Shown here one piece after another: positions 7,557 to 15,699 of a stretch of 32,311 nucleotides of DNA (position 1 is its first letter; every line of letters begins with the position of its first letter). The notes beneath the pieces are model-generated. The model saw only the letters and a program-made list of their open reading frames with translations, was not told the origin of the DNA and ran no database searches. Position numbers and translations under genes: made by a program. Origin of the DNA: an uncultured Planctomycetota bacterium (lineage in GTDB: Bacteria > Planctomycetota > GCA-002687715 > CAIWVZ01); the NCBI GenBank assembly GCA_903916245.1, contig CAIWVZ010000155.1, positions 1-32,311 of the forward strand, given 5' to 3'.

Positions 7557-8984
7557 CCAAAGAAGCGTTTTCGGTTCGGTGTACCAGTCGAACGCGTCGC
7601 GCGCACCCTCGCGACCGAGTCCCGAACGTTTCATACCGCCGTAGGGCATCGGGTCGAGTCGCAGCGTCGGCACGTCACCGACCACGAGTCCACCGACGTC
7701 GAGCGTCGTGTAAAGACGCCTCACCAACCCCAAATCCTGCGTGAAGACTCCGGCCTGCAATCCGAAACGCGACGCGTCGAGGCGTCGTTCGATGTCGTCG
7801 ATCGTCGACCACGCGGCGACGTCGACGACGGGTCCGAACACTTCCGAACCATGAAGTCGGGTCTCCGCGGGAACGTCGCGCAAGGCGAGCGGAGCGATCC
7901 AACGTCCGCGTCGCCATCCGGCGCCCGCGGGTGCCTCCGGCGCGTCGATCCGACCGACGGCTTCGATCCGCGCTCCCCGATCGAGGGCTTCGTGCACCCA
8001 AGCTTCGACGCGATCCGCGTCGCGGTCGCGAAGCAACGGACCGGCGAGGACTCCCGTCCGCAGAGGATCGCCGACGACGCTTCCGGCCACGATGTCCCGG
8101 AAGACTTCGAGAAACGCGTCGAGCACGGAGGCGTGAACGAGCACATGCTGCACCGAGATGCACACCTGTCCCGCGTACGCGAAGGCTCCGAACGCGATCC
8201 GTTCCGCGGCATGGCGCAACGGCGCATCCGCCGCGACGATCGCGAACGCGTCGCCGCCGAGTTCGAGAGCGACGGCCTTGCCCGCGGCGCGGTCGCGAAG
8301 CGCCCATCCGACCGCCTCCGAACCGGTGAACGTGAGGCCGCGAATGCGCGGATCCTCCACCAACGGAGTCGGATCACCCGACTCGGGGATCGCGACGCAC
8401 GCAAACGCCTCCCGCGGCAACCCATGCGACGCGACGGCCGCATCGACGAGAGCCCCGAAGGCGCACGCGGTGCGCGCCGCGGCGGGAGCGGGTTTGAGAA
8501 TCACCGGGCAACCCGTCGCAACGGCGGGCGCGACTTTGTGCGCCACGAGATTGATCGGAAAATTGAACGGCGTGATCGCCGCGACGACACCGATCGGAAC
8601 GCGTCGGACCAGGGCTTCGCGACCCGCACCGCCGGGAACCGTGTCGAGCGGAACGAGACGACCTTCGTCGGTCGCCGCCACCGCCGCGGCATCTCGAAAC
8701 GTCGTCGCCGCGCGCGCCACCTCGACGCGGGCCGCGTCGATCGGCTTCGCCACGTCGCGCGCGATCAACGCGGCGAAGGCGTCCGCGTCCCGCATCAATC
8801 CGTCGGCGACGTCGCGCAACACGGCGATCCGTCGCTCCCGCGTCGTGGCGGCGACCGCCCGACGCGCGGCGAATGCGGCCGCGATGGCGGCCTCGACGTC
8901 GGCGGGCGTTGCCCAAGCCGGCTCGGAAAGCGGCCGTCCGGCCGCCGCATCGTCGAGGAACGCCCTACCGAGTGCGGGCGGCAT
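7554..8984 (-). CDS. Aldehyde dehydrogenase family protein, NAD(P)-dependent
   Basis: A 476-residue ALDH superfamily enzyme that oxidises an aldehyde to the acid in the cytoplasm. Visible landmarks are ITPFNFPIN with Asn141, VILKPAPAAARTA (cofactor site), GLTFTGSEAVG, and ALELGGDAF with the general base Glu241. AYAGQVCISVQHVLV contains the nucleophile Cys275, and EVFGPVVDV and MPYGGMKRSGLGREG follow near the end. All catalytic residues are present. The GQVCISVQ context is like that of lactaldehyde, phosphonoacetaldehyde and non-phosphorylating glyceraldehyde-3-phosphate dehydrogenases, so the substrate stays open. Its first 20 bases overlap the 3' end of dsbD in another frame, with GGAGG about 12 bases upstream of the ATG. 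The stop is only ten bases from the sigma-factor start, so it sits within a four-gene minus-strand run. Confidence 0.92.
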   Translation of the reverse strand: MPPALGRAFLDDAAAGRPLSEPAWATPADVEAAIAAAFAARRAVAATTRERRIAVLRDVADGLMRDADAFAALIARDVAKPIDAARVEVARAATTFRDAAAVAATDEGRLVPLDTVPGGAGREALVRRVPIGVVAAITPFNFPINLVAHKVAPAVATGCPVILKPAPAAARTACAFGALVDAAVASHGLPREAFACVAIPESGDPTPLVEDPRIRGLTFTGSEAVGWALRDRAAGKAVALELGGDAFAIVAADAPLRHAAERIAFGAFAYAGQVCISVQHVLVHASVLDAFLEVFRDIVAGSVVGDPLRTGVLAGPLLRDRDADRVEAWVHEALDRGARIEAVGRIDAPEAPAGAGWRRGRWIAPLALRDVPAETRLHGSEVFGPVVDVAAWSTIDDIERRLDASRFGLQAGVFTQDLGLVRRLYTTLDVGGLVVGDVPTLRLDPMPYGGMKRSGLGREGARDAFDWYTEPKTLLW

Positions 8985-11661
8985 GGCGCTTCAGCGCCTC
9001 CTCGAGTTTCGACGTCCAATTCGCGATGTCGAGATCGAAGGCCCACGCCCCGTACTGACGTTCGTCCTCGGGATCGACCACCACGTAGTAGGGCTGTGTG
9101 ATGGCCTTCACCATCCGCTCCTCGAGATCCAAGTTCTTCTTCGCCAACGCTTCGTTCGGATGGTCGCAGTGAAGTTCGACCACGACCATCTTGTCGAGAA
9201 GTTCGCGGACGGCCTTGTTGCGGAAGACGACCGCTTCGACCGTGCGACAGTTTTGACAGGTGAATCCCGTGAAGTCGATGAACAACGGGACGCGCGCGGC
9301 CTTCGCCGCGGCGACCGCGCCTTCATAGTCGTCCTTGAAGCGCGCCTCGATCCCGAAACGGGTCTCGGCGCCGCCTTCGGTCGTCTTCACACCGCCGAGA
9401 GATTTGCGCAACGCGGCGACGAGTTCCTGACGCTTGTGCTCGGGATCCTTGTGGGATTCGACGGCGGGCAGGTAACCGTCGATGAACTCGTTGAGCGGCG
9501 AACCGTCGAGTCCCGTGCCGAGGTACATCGCGGTCCCGAACGCGGTCATCGCGAAGAAGAGCCCCGTGACCGGCGTGCGCTCGGGTTCGCCGTCGTGCGG
9601 CAAACGGAACACCCCGAGGAGGTAGAGCCCCATCGCGACGAAGGCCGCCACGCAGATCACGAGGCACACCGTTCGGGGAAACAAATCCGGGAAACCGCCG
9701 TTCAGGAACTTCGTCGCCGCGACCAGTTCCACGAAGCCCATCACGACTTTGACTTGATTCATCCAACCGCCGGAGCGCGGCAGACTCTTCACGAGCGACG
9801 GAAACGCCGACAGGAAGAAGAAGGGCGCCGCGAGGACCGAAGAGAAGACGATCATGCCGAGCAGCGGACGCGACCAGGATCCGGTGGTCGCGGCCTGCGC
9901 GAGCAGCGTGCCCACGAAAGCCGCCGTGCACGTGAACGTGGTGATCGAGAAGAGGGCTCCCATGAGGAGCACGCCGCCGGTCCCGCCTTGGGATTGGGCG
10001 GACCCGACGAGATTCGTCATCCACGACGGGAGTTGCATCTCGAATCCGCCGAACAAGGAAGCCGCGAACACGACGAAGAGGATGCCGATGAACGCCTGCG
10101 TGATCCAATGTTGGGCGAAGACCGTCGCTCCCTGCCCGCCGAGCGCCGTCGTGAAGACGAAGCCGATGAGCGTGAACGACGCGACGATGCCGAAGCAGTA
10201 GAGAAGACCGAGCCGAATCGGCTTGCCGCCCGATTGCTTCGTGAAGTAGGAAATCGTGACCGGGATCATCGGGAACACGCAGGGCGTGAGCAGCGCGAAA
10301 GCCGCCGATCCGATCGCGAGAAGGATGAAGCCGAGCAACGTCGAGAACACCTTCGACGAGCCGCGGAAATCGACCCGCACACCGCCGGCGTCGAGATGGC
10401 CGTCGAGGGCGAAGGCGCCTTCCGGAGCCTCGGGACTCACCTTCACCGGAATCGTGACGCGCGTCGCGCCGTCCGCGGCGACGACCGTCGGCTTGCCGAC
10501 GACGGCGACGAACGCCGCGTCCACGACGGCGCCGACGTCCCCCGGCGGCAAGGCGCCGTCGACCACCACCGTGAGGGTCGCCTCGGATCCCGGTTCGACG
10601 GACTCGGTCGACAACGTCGCCGTCGCGATCTTGGTCGGCTGAGAGGTCGGCGTCGGAGGTTCGACGCGCGGCGTCGGCGGTGCGGTCGTCACGGCGTTCG
10701 CGGGCCGCGTTTCCACGACGGCCGTCGGCGACGCGCTTCCGGCGACGTCGATGTCGAAGTCGTACGAGAACGACGCGGGCGGCAGACACGACTTCTCGTC
10801 GCACGTCTGGTAGCGCATCCGGAACCGCCACGTCGTTTTTCCCGGGCTCGACGGGACGAACGGAACCTTGAAGGTCACTCCGCCTTCGTGCCCGGAATAC
10901 GACGGTTCGCCGGGATGATCTTCGGGCGGCGGAACCGCCGTGATCGCATCTTTGTCGACCTTCACCGCTCCGCCGGACTTCGGCGTGACGTCGAAGCGCG
11001 TCGGCGTCGCGATTTCGGTTTTCGGATCGAGCGCGTAGATGTGCCAACCGTCGTCGACGTCGATTTCGATCTCGACGATGCACGATTCCCCGACCGAGGC
11101 GGTCGTCGGAACCGTCAACGCGACGATCTTGAGCGGGTCGTCGCCGCGGCGCGGCGTCACGGATTCGGGTCGTTCGATGCGCGGTCGCGGCGACGGCGGC
11201 GGCGACGCACCGCCGGCGACCGTGACTTCCCACGGCGCCGACGAGGGCGGCAGACAACTCTCGTCGGTGCACGACGTGAAGTCGACGCGCCCCTTGACCT
11301 TGCCCGATCCGGTCGCGGTGAACGGGATCCGGAACGCGACGACGCCTTCGTGGTAGTCGTACTCTTGAACGTAGTCCGACCCCTCGAACGTCTGCCGCTT
11401 GTGCTTCGGCGGCGGTTCCTTCGCGTCCCCGGTCAACTTCCCGGGTCCTTCGGTCACCGTGAAGCGGGTTCGCGTCGCGGTATCGCCGACCGAAGCGGCG
11501 TAAATGTGCCAACCTCCGTCGATCGCGATCTCGACGACGAGGTCGCCACCGTCGATCTTGGCGGACTTGACCTTGACGGGATTGTCCTGCGCGACGCCCA
11601 TCCCCGCGAAGAGGACGAGCACGGCGAGGAACGCCGACAACCATGAAAAGGAGCGGGGCAT
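8965..11661 (-). CDS. dsbD: Thiol:disulfide interchange protein DsbD with two N-terminal alpha domains
   Basis: An 898-residue membrane reductase that passes electrons from cytoplasmic thioredoxin to periplasmic thiols. After a signal peptide (residues 1-24) there are two copies of the DsbD alpha domain. Each has WHIYA, followed by a cysteine pair: C131-C136 in SCTDESCLPP and C287-C292 in TCDEKSCLPP. A Pro/Thr-rich linker follows. The membrane beta domain (about eight spans, residues 440-720) holds the conserved cysteines C461 in TPCVFPMIPVTISYF and C578 in TFTCTAAFVGTLL. The C-terminal thioredoxin-like gamma domain has the CxxC C802-C805 in FTCQNCRTVE. All redox pairs are intact. E. coli DsbD has one alpha domain and about 565 residues, so the duplication is notable. 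The start at 11661 gives the signal peptide; longer open frames upstream are antisense to transketolase. Confidence 0.94.
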   Translation of the reverse strand: MPRSFSWLSAFLAVLVLFAGMGVAQDNPVKVKSAKIDGGDLVVEIAIDGGWHIYAASVGDTATRTRFTVTEGPGKLTGDAKEPPPKHKRQTFEGSDYVQEYDYHEGVVAFRIPFTATGSGKVKGRVDFTSCTDESCLPPSSAPWEVTVAGGASPPPSPRPRIERPESVTPRRGDDPLKIVALTVPTTASVGESCIVEIEIDVDDGWHIYALDPKTEIATPTRFDVTPKSGGAVKVDKDAITAVPPPEDHPGEPSYSGHEGGVTFKVPFVPSSPGKTTWRFRMRYQTCDEKSCLPPASFSYDFDIDVAGSASPTAVVETRPANAVTTAPPTPRVEPPTPTSQPTKIATATLSTESVEPGSEATLTVVVDGALPPGDVGAVVDAAFVAVVGKPTVVAADGATRVTIPVKVSPEAPEGAFALDGHLDAGGVRVDFRGSSKVFSTLLGFILLAIGSAAFALLTPCVFPMIPVTISYFTKQSGGKPIRLGLLYCFGIVASFTLIGFVFTTALGGQGATVFAQHWITQAFIGILFVVFAASLFGGFEMQLPSWMTNLVGSAQSQGGTGGVLLMGALFSITTFTCTAAFVGTLLAQAATTGSWSRPLLGMIVFSSVLAAPFFFLSAFPSLVKSLPRSGGWMNQVKVVMGFVELVAATKFLNGGFPDLFPRTVCLVICVAAFVAMGLYLLGVFRLPHDGEPERTPVTGLFFAMTAFGTAMYLGTGLDGSPLNEFIDGYLPAVESHKDPEHKRQELVAALRKSLGGVKTTEGGAETRFGIEARFKDDYEGAVAAAKAARVPLFIDFTGFTCQNCRTVEAVVFRNKAVRELLDKMVVVELHCDHPNEALAKKNLDLEERMVKAITQPYYVVVDPEDERQYGAWAFDLDIANWTSKLEEALKRHAARTR

Positions 11662-11668
11662 CGGAGGG

Positions 11669-11674
11669 ATCTTA
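11669..11674 (-). promoter_or_regulatory. -10 box of dsbD, leaderless arrangement
   Basis: TAAGAT on the minus strand is followed by seven bases and then the dsbD ATG. No Shine-Dalgarno lies between. A transcript starting at the usual distance would begin at or beside the start codon. No clear -35 is visible. Confidence 0.5.
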
Positions 11675-11688
11675 ACGGCGCGCCGCGC

Positions 11689-11694
11689 TATCGT
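11689..11694 (+). promoter_or_regulatory. -10 box of the glyoxalase II-like gene, leaderless arrangement
   Basis: TATCGT is followed by exactly six bases (CCCGAC) and then the ATG at 11701. There is no ribosome binding site. It lies back to back with the dsbD promoter in a 39-base divergent gap. Confidence 0.5.
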
Positions 11695-11700
11695 CCCGAC

Positions 11701-12345
11701 ATGCCTTCCGACCTCCACATCGAGACGTTTCCCGTCGGCATGCTCGGGTGCAACTGCACCATCATCGGAGACCCGGACACCGGAGATGCCCTCGTCATCG
11801 ACCCGGGCGACGAGCCGGACGAGGTCTGCGCCCGCCTCGACGCCCTCGGCCTGCACCCGGCCGCACTTATCCACACGCACGCCCATTTCGACCACATCGG
11901 CCGCTCTTCGGCGGTCGCCATGCGCACGGGCTCGGGAATGCACCTGCATGAGGGGGATCTCTTTCTCTATGAAAATCTGGCGACCCAAGCCGAGTGGTTC
12001 GGGCTGTCGCTTCCCCCGGGGCTCCCCCTCGCGGGATTCTTGAAGGACGCGGACGTGATCGGCCGCGGACGGGCGTCCGTGGAGGTGGTCCATACGCCGG
12101 GGCACACCCCGGGCTCCGTCTGCTTCCGGCTTGCGGGGCCGGTTCCCATGCTCTTCTCCGGCGACACGCTTTTCGCGGGGGGGATCGGACGCACGGATCT
12201 GTGGGGTGGCGACGGGCGTCTCATCGTCCGATCCATCCGCGAGCGCCTTTACACGCTCTCCCCCGAGACGCGGGTCATCCCGGGTCACGGCCCCGAAACG
12301 ACGATCGACGAAGAGCGCGCGACCAACCCGTTCGTCCAGTCGTGA
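11701..12345 (+). CDS. MBL-fold hydrolase, glyoxalase II-like (YcbL type)
   Basis: A 214-residue zinc hydrolase of the short glyoxalase II/YcbL branch. The metal motif THAHFDHIG gives H60-x-H62-x-D64-H65. Next come VEVVHTPGHTPGSVCF (third-histidine motif), LFSGDTLFAGGIGRTDL (bridging Asp) and VIPGHGPETTIDEER, all diagnostic of the group. Members hydrolyse thioesters such as S-D-lactoylglutathione or persulfides, but without the long C-terminal domain of true GloB the substrate is uncertain. CNCTII near the N-terminus is also typical of the family. It is divergent from dsbD and precedes transketolase by 75 bases, which contain a separate promoter-like TATAGT, so it is probably monocistronic or partly cotranscribed. 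Confidence 0.92.
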   Translation: MPSDLHIETFPVGMLGCNCTIIGDPDTGDALVIDPGDEPDEVCARLDALGLHPAALIHTHAHFDHIGRSSAVAMRTGSGMHLHEGDLFLYENLATQAEWFGLSLPPGLPLAGFLKDADVIGRGRASVEVVHTPGHTPGSVCFRLAGPVPMLFSGDTLFAGGIGRTDLWGGDGRLIVRSIRERLYTLSPETRVIPGHGPETTIDEERATNPFVQS

Positions 12346-12372
12346 CCTCCGTGTCGCACCGCGTCGATCGCG

Positions 12373-12378
12373 TATAGT
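12373..12378 (+). promoter_or_regulatory. -10 box and ribosome binding site of transketolase
   Basis: TATAGT at 12373-12378 is a near-consensus -10. An AAGGGGA Shine-Dalgarno follows at 12408-12414, six bases before the ATG at 12421. This gene therefore has an ordinary leader, in contrast to its leaderless-type neighbours. No convincing -35 is seen. Confidence 0.45.
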
Positions 12379-12420
12379 CCCCCGCGCGGCGAGAAGGTCC
12401 GCGATCGAAGGGGAGCTGCG

Positions 12421-14370
12421 ATGGTGCCGATGCCGGGAATGTCGTTCGACGCGAAGCAATCCGTATTGACCGATGCGCAAAAGTCCGCTTGGGCGGAGGC
12501 CCGCAAGGCGGCGGTCGAAACGATCCTCGTCTCCACGTCGCTCGCGGCGTCGGGGCACCCCGGCGGCTCGCTGAGTTGCATCGACCTCCTCTTCGGGATC
12601 TACGGCATCTCTAACATCCATCCGGGGAACCTTCACGCGGACGACCGCGACGTGGTGATCGTCAGCAACGGTCACATCTCTCCCGGCGTCTACGCCACCC
12701 TCGCCACCCACGGCTTCGTCGCCACCTCCGACGTCATCACGGGGTTCCGCAAGGCGGGATCGATGTTCGCGGGCCACATCGAAACCAAGGTTCCCGGCGT
12801 GGAGTGGAACACGGGCAACTTGGGCCAAGGACTCTCCGCGGGCGCCGGAGCCGCACTCGCGCGAAAGCTGCGCGGCAACGACGGTTGGTCGTGGGTGCTC
12901 ATGGGCGACGGCGAGCAGCAAAAGGGACAGATCGCCGAGGCCCGCCGCTTCGCCGTGAAATTCGGTCTCAACAACCTCGTCTGCGTCGTCGATCGCAACT
13001 TCCTGCAAATCGGCGGCGACACGCGGGAAGTCATGGATCAAAACGTCGAGGCGGATTTCGCCGCGGCCGGATGGAACGTCTGCACCATCGACGGTCATGA
13101 TCCGGCGGAGATCTTCGAGACCTTCGCGCGCATCCGTCGCGGCGAAGTGCCGGACGCCTCGCGTCCGACGTGCGTCGTCGCCAAGACCGTCATGAGCAAG
13201 GGCGTTCCCTTCATGGAGAACAAGGCCCACTATCACGGCAGCCCGCTGTCCGAAGCGGATCTCCGCAAGGCGTTGGCGGAGTGCGGGATCCCCGACCGCG
13301 TGGATCACTGGAAGGCAGCGCGCGCCGCGGCACCGATCCAAGCCGGGATCCACGAGGACTGGCCGACGTTCGGCGGCATCGAGGTCGGCCCCGCGGTGAC
13401 GCGCACGGCGGCGACCGACTGCCGCTCGGCGTACGGGGACGTGCTCGAAGATCTCGCGCGTCGCAACAACGGCGGTCCGGCCCCGAAGGTCCTCGGCGTG
13501 TCGAGCGACCTCGAAGGGTCGGTGAAGATGTCGGGCTTCCGGAAGCTGTCCCCGAAAGCCTTCTTCGAAGGCGGGATTCAAGAACACAACAACGCCGTGG
13601 TGGCGGGCCGCCTCGCCCGCGAAGGATTCCTCACCTTCTTTTCCACCTTCGGCGTCTTCGGCGTCTGCGAGTCCTACAACCAACAACGGTTGAACGACAT
13701 CAACATGGCCGGAATCAAGGTGGTGTGCACGCACCTCGGACTCGACGTCGGCGAAGACGGACCGACCCACCAGAACATCGACTACGTCGGGCTCATGCTC
13801 GGAACGTTCGGCTTCGAGGTGTATCTCCCTCTCGATCCCAATCAGACCGACCGCATCATCCGTCACGCCGCGACCACCCGTTGCAACACGTTCGTCGGCA
13901 TGGGCCGATCGAAGATGCCGCTCGTCGCCAAGCCCGACGGATCTCCTTTCTACGACGACGGGTACACCTTCACGCCGGGCAAGATGGACGTCATCCGGGA
14001 AGGTACCGACGTGACCCTCGTCACGATGGGCGCGGCATCCACCTACGCCCTCGCCGGAGCGAAACTCGCTGCGGAACGCGGCGTTTCCGTTCAGGTACTC
14101 GGCTGCGCGTCGATCCGCCCCTTCGACGTCGAGGGCGTTCGCCGCGCCGCGACGACGGGTGCGATCCTCACCGTGGAAGACCACTCGGTCCAAACGGGAC
14201 TCGGTGCGCTCGTCGCACAAGCGGTCGCCGACTTGGGCCTCGTCGCGCGTCTGAAGCGACTCGGGGCTACACGATACGGAACAAGCGGCCCCTCGCCGGA
14301 AGTCTTCCGCGAGCAAGGCATGTCGGCCGAAAACATCGCTTCCGTTTTGATCGAACTCGCGCGTCGCTGA
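12421..14370 (+). CDS. tkt: Transketolase
   Basis: A 649-residue thiamine-diphosphate enzyme, near the usual length. It moves two-carbon units between sugar phosphates in the pentose phosphate pathway. SGHPGGSLS contains His46. WVLMGDGEQQKGQIAEARRF (GDGE at 162-165), together with CVVDRNFLQIGGDT, forms the ThDP/Mg site. AFFEGGIQEHNNAVVAGRLA carries the catalytic Glu388, and GVFGVCESYNQQRLNDI and THLGLDVGEDGPTHQNIDY belong to the pyrimidine domain. The C-terminal domain runs from about residue 520 (TLVTMGAASTYAL). The VVDRN-LQI-GD form resembles the split transketolases of archaea and many bacteria, but here both halves are one chain. The start at 12421 is supported by a well-placed AAGGGGA; a second ATG three codons on cannot be excluded. 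Confidence 0.95.
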   Translation: MVPMPGMSFDAKQSVLTDAQKSAWAEARKAAVETILVSTSLAASGHPGGSLSCIDLLFGIYGISNIHPGNLHADDRDVVIVSNGHISPGVYATLATHGFVATSDVITGFRKAGSMFAGHIETKVPGVEWNTGNLGQGLSAGAGAALARKLRGNDGWSWVLMGDGEQQKGQIAEARRFAVKFGLNNLVCVVDRNFLQIGGDTREVMDQNVEADFAAAGWNVCTIDGHDPAEIFETFARIRRGEVPDASRPTCVVAKTVMSKGVPFMENKAHYHGSPLSEADLRKALAECGIPDRVDHWKAARAAAPIQAGIHEDWPTFGGIEVGPAVTRTAATDCRSAYGDVLEDLARRNNGGPAPKVLGVSSDLEGSVKMSGFRKLSPKAFFEGGIQEHNNAVVAGRLAREGFLTFFSTFGVFGVCESYNQQRLNDINMAGIKVVCTHLGLDVGEDGPTHQNIDYVGLMLGTFGFEVYLPLDPNQTDRIIRHAATTRCNTFVGMGRSKMPLVAKPDGSPFYDDGYTFTPGKMDVIREGTDVTLVTMGAASTYALAGAKLAAERGVSVQVLGCASIRPFDVEGVRRAATTGAILTVEDHSVQTGLGALVAQAVADLGLVARLKRLGATRYGTSGPSPEVFREQGMSAENIASVLIELARR

Positions 14371-14393
14371 CACGTCCGAGTTTTTTGCCATTC

Positions 14394-14420
14394 TTGCCGA
14401 GCACGTCCGTGGGGTACAAT
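14394..14420 (+). promoter_or_regulatory. Candidate promoter of the small gene at 14446
   Basis: TTGCCG (14394-14399) and TACAAT (14415-14420) are separated by 15 bases, slightly short. GGAGG follows at 14428-14432, 13 bases before the ATG, so this transcript would have a short leader. Confidence 0.4.
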
Positions 14421-14445
14421 CACGGGCGGAGGCGCGGTCAACAAC

Positions 14446-14778
14446 ATGGATTTCAGCGAACGCTTCGAGCTCGTGGTGCGGCAGGCTCTCGAAGAGGTCG
14501 CCGTCGGCGAGATGCCGACGTCGGCCGAAATGGTCGCGCGCGTCCATCAGGACTACGCGGCGCCGCTCGGTGACGCACTCTACCGACTCTGTATCGAACA
14601 CGGTGTCGAATGGAACGCCTTCCGCGAGTCCGTGATCGACGCCGTGCTGCGTCGCCCCGCGAAAGTCGGGGCCGCGGCGAAGCGCCCGTTGGCGGGCGTC
14701 GAACCGTTCCACGATCTGATCCTCCTCGCGGTCGAAACGATGCCGCCCGACGGCCTCGACGTTCCCGGCGACGAGTGA
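14446..14778 (+). CDS. Small hypothetical protein, 110 residues
   Basis: I do not recognise this protein. It is mostly helical by composition, with no signal peptide, membrane span or cysteine cluster. Segments include FELVVRQALEEVAVGEMPTS, then ALYRLCIEHGVEWNAFRESV and FHDLILLAVETMPPDG. Codon use resembles the neighbours (third positions mostly G or C), it has its own promoter-like TACAAT and a GGAGG, and no better frame competes, so it is probably real. It stands alone between transketolase (75 bases upstream) and the DapA-family gene (66 bases downstream), both on the same strand. No function is suggested. Confidence 0.7.
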   Translation: MDFSERFELVVRQALEEVAVGEMPTSAEMVARVHQDYAAPLGDALYRLCIEHGVEWNAFRESVIDAVLRRPAKVGAAAKRPLAGVEPFHDLILLAVETMPPDGLDVPGDE

Positions 14779-14832
14779 CGCTCATCCGCGGGCGCGGCTG
14801 AACGGCGCGTTCCGGTTCGCAGGCGCTCGCGC

Positions 14833-14838
14833 TACGAT
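14833..14838 (+). promoter_or_regulatory. -10 box of the DapA-family/oxidase operon, leaderless arrangement
   Basis: TACGAT is followed by six bases (GCGCGC) and the ATG at 14845, with no Shine-Dalgarno. A weak TTCCGG (14810-14815) is 17 bases upstream of it. Confidence 0.5.
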
Positions 14839-14844
14839 GCGCGC

Positions 14845-15696
14845 ATGCTTTCCGGCACCCTCGCGGCCGCACTGACTCCCTATACACCGGGCGCCGACTC
14901 CCTCGATCTCGGGGTGATTCCGGCCTACGCGGATTGGCTCCTCGCACACGGTGCCTCCGGCGTCCTCAGTGCGGGCACCACGGGCGAGAGCGTCCTCCTT
15001 TCCGAGGACGAGCACATGAGATTGGCCGAAGCCTGGCGCACCGCCCTCCGCGGACGCGGACTTCTCGCCGTGCATGCGGGCGCACAAACGACCGCCGAAA
15101 CCGTGCGTCTCTCGGCGCATGCGAAGTCGATCGGCGCCGATGCGGTCGCGGTCATCGGCCCGCCCTACTTCGCCTTCGACCCCGAAGAACTCTTCGCCCA
15201 TTTCAAGGCGGCGGCGGATGCGTGCGCCCCCGTTTCCTTCTACGTCTACGAGTTCGCGGCGCGCGCCGGATACGCGCTTCCGATCCCGATGCTGCAACGT
15301 CTCAAAGCGGCATGTTCGAACGTCGTCGGGCTCAAGGTGTCGGACGCTCCCTTCGAAAAATTCAAACCCTACCTGCTCGAAGGTTGGGACGTCTTCGTCG
15401 GACCGGAAGCCTGCCTCGTCGACGGCCTCGCCCACGGAGCGAAGGGGGCCGTCTCGGGGCTCGCCGCGGTGTACCCCGATCGAGTCTCCGCCGTCGTGCG
15501 TCGGCCCGACGCCGCCTCCGGTGCCGCCGTCGCGGCTCTACGCGCATCGATGCAGTCGCTGCCGTTCCACGCGGCGGGCAAGGCGATCCTCCGCGCGCGC
15601 GGTGTGCCGATCGGCCCGGACGTCCGCCGTCCGCTCCGCGGTCTCACGCTCGACGAAGCCCGCGTCGCGGCCGCCATCGCCGCCGCGAATCCCTGA
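14845..15696 (+). CDS. DapA/N-acetylneuraminate lyase family aldolase or deaminase
   Basis: A 283-residue (beta/alpha)8 class I lyase. The family forms a Schiff base between a lysine and a 2-oxo acid. SAGTTGESVLLS contains the carboxylate-binding GTTGE at 44-48. SFYVYEF places Tyr133 at the usual proton-relay position, and VVGLKVSD holds the Schiff-base Lys164. A catalytically competent family member is therefore expected. It need not be dihydrodipicolinate synthase: the family also includes 1-pyrroline-4-hydroxy-2-carboxylate deaminase, 2-keto-3-deoxy-sugar-acid aldolases and others. The next gene, three bases downstream, is a DAO-family flavin oxidase, which argues for a catabolic role on an amino or imino acid rather than lysine synthesis. 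The start is fixed by a -10 box six bases upstream. Confidence 0.88.
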   Translation: MLSGTLAAALTPYTPGADSLDLGVIPAYADWLLAHGASGVLSAGTTGESVLLSEDEHMRLAEAWRTALRGRGLLAVHAGAQTTAETVRLSAHAKSIGADAVAVIGPPYFAFDPEELFAHFKAAADACAPVSFYVYEFAARAGYALPIPMLQRLKAACSNVVGLKVSDAPFEKFKPYLLEGWDVFVGPEACLVDGLAHGAKGAVSGLAAVYPDRVSAVVRRPDAASGAAVAALRASMQSLPFHAAGKAILRARGVPIGPDVRRPLRGLTLDEARVAAAIAAANP

Positions 15697-15699
15697 TCC

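Noticed and set aside
8158-11646. A 1162-residue open frame on the plus strand opposite dsbD
   Set aside because: It is antisense to dsbD and the aldehyde dehydrogenase, has an extreme Arg/Glu/Asp composition and no domain; long shadow frames are usual in GC-rich DNA.
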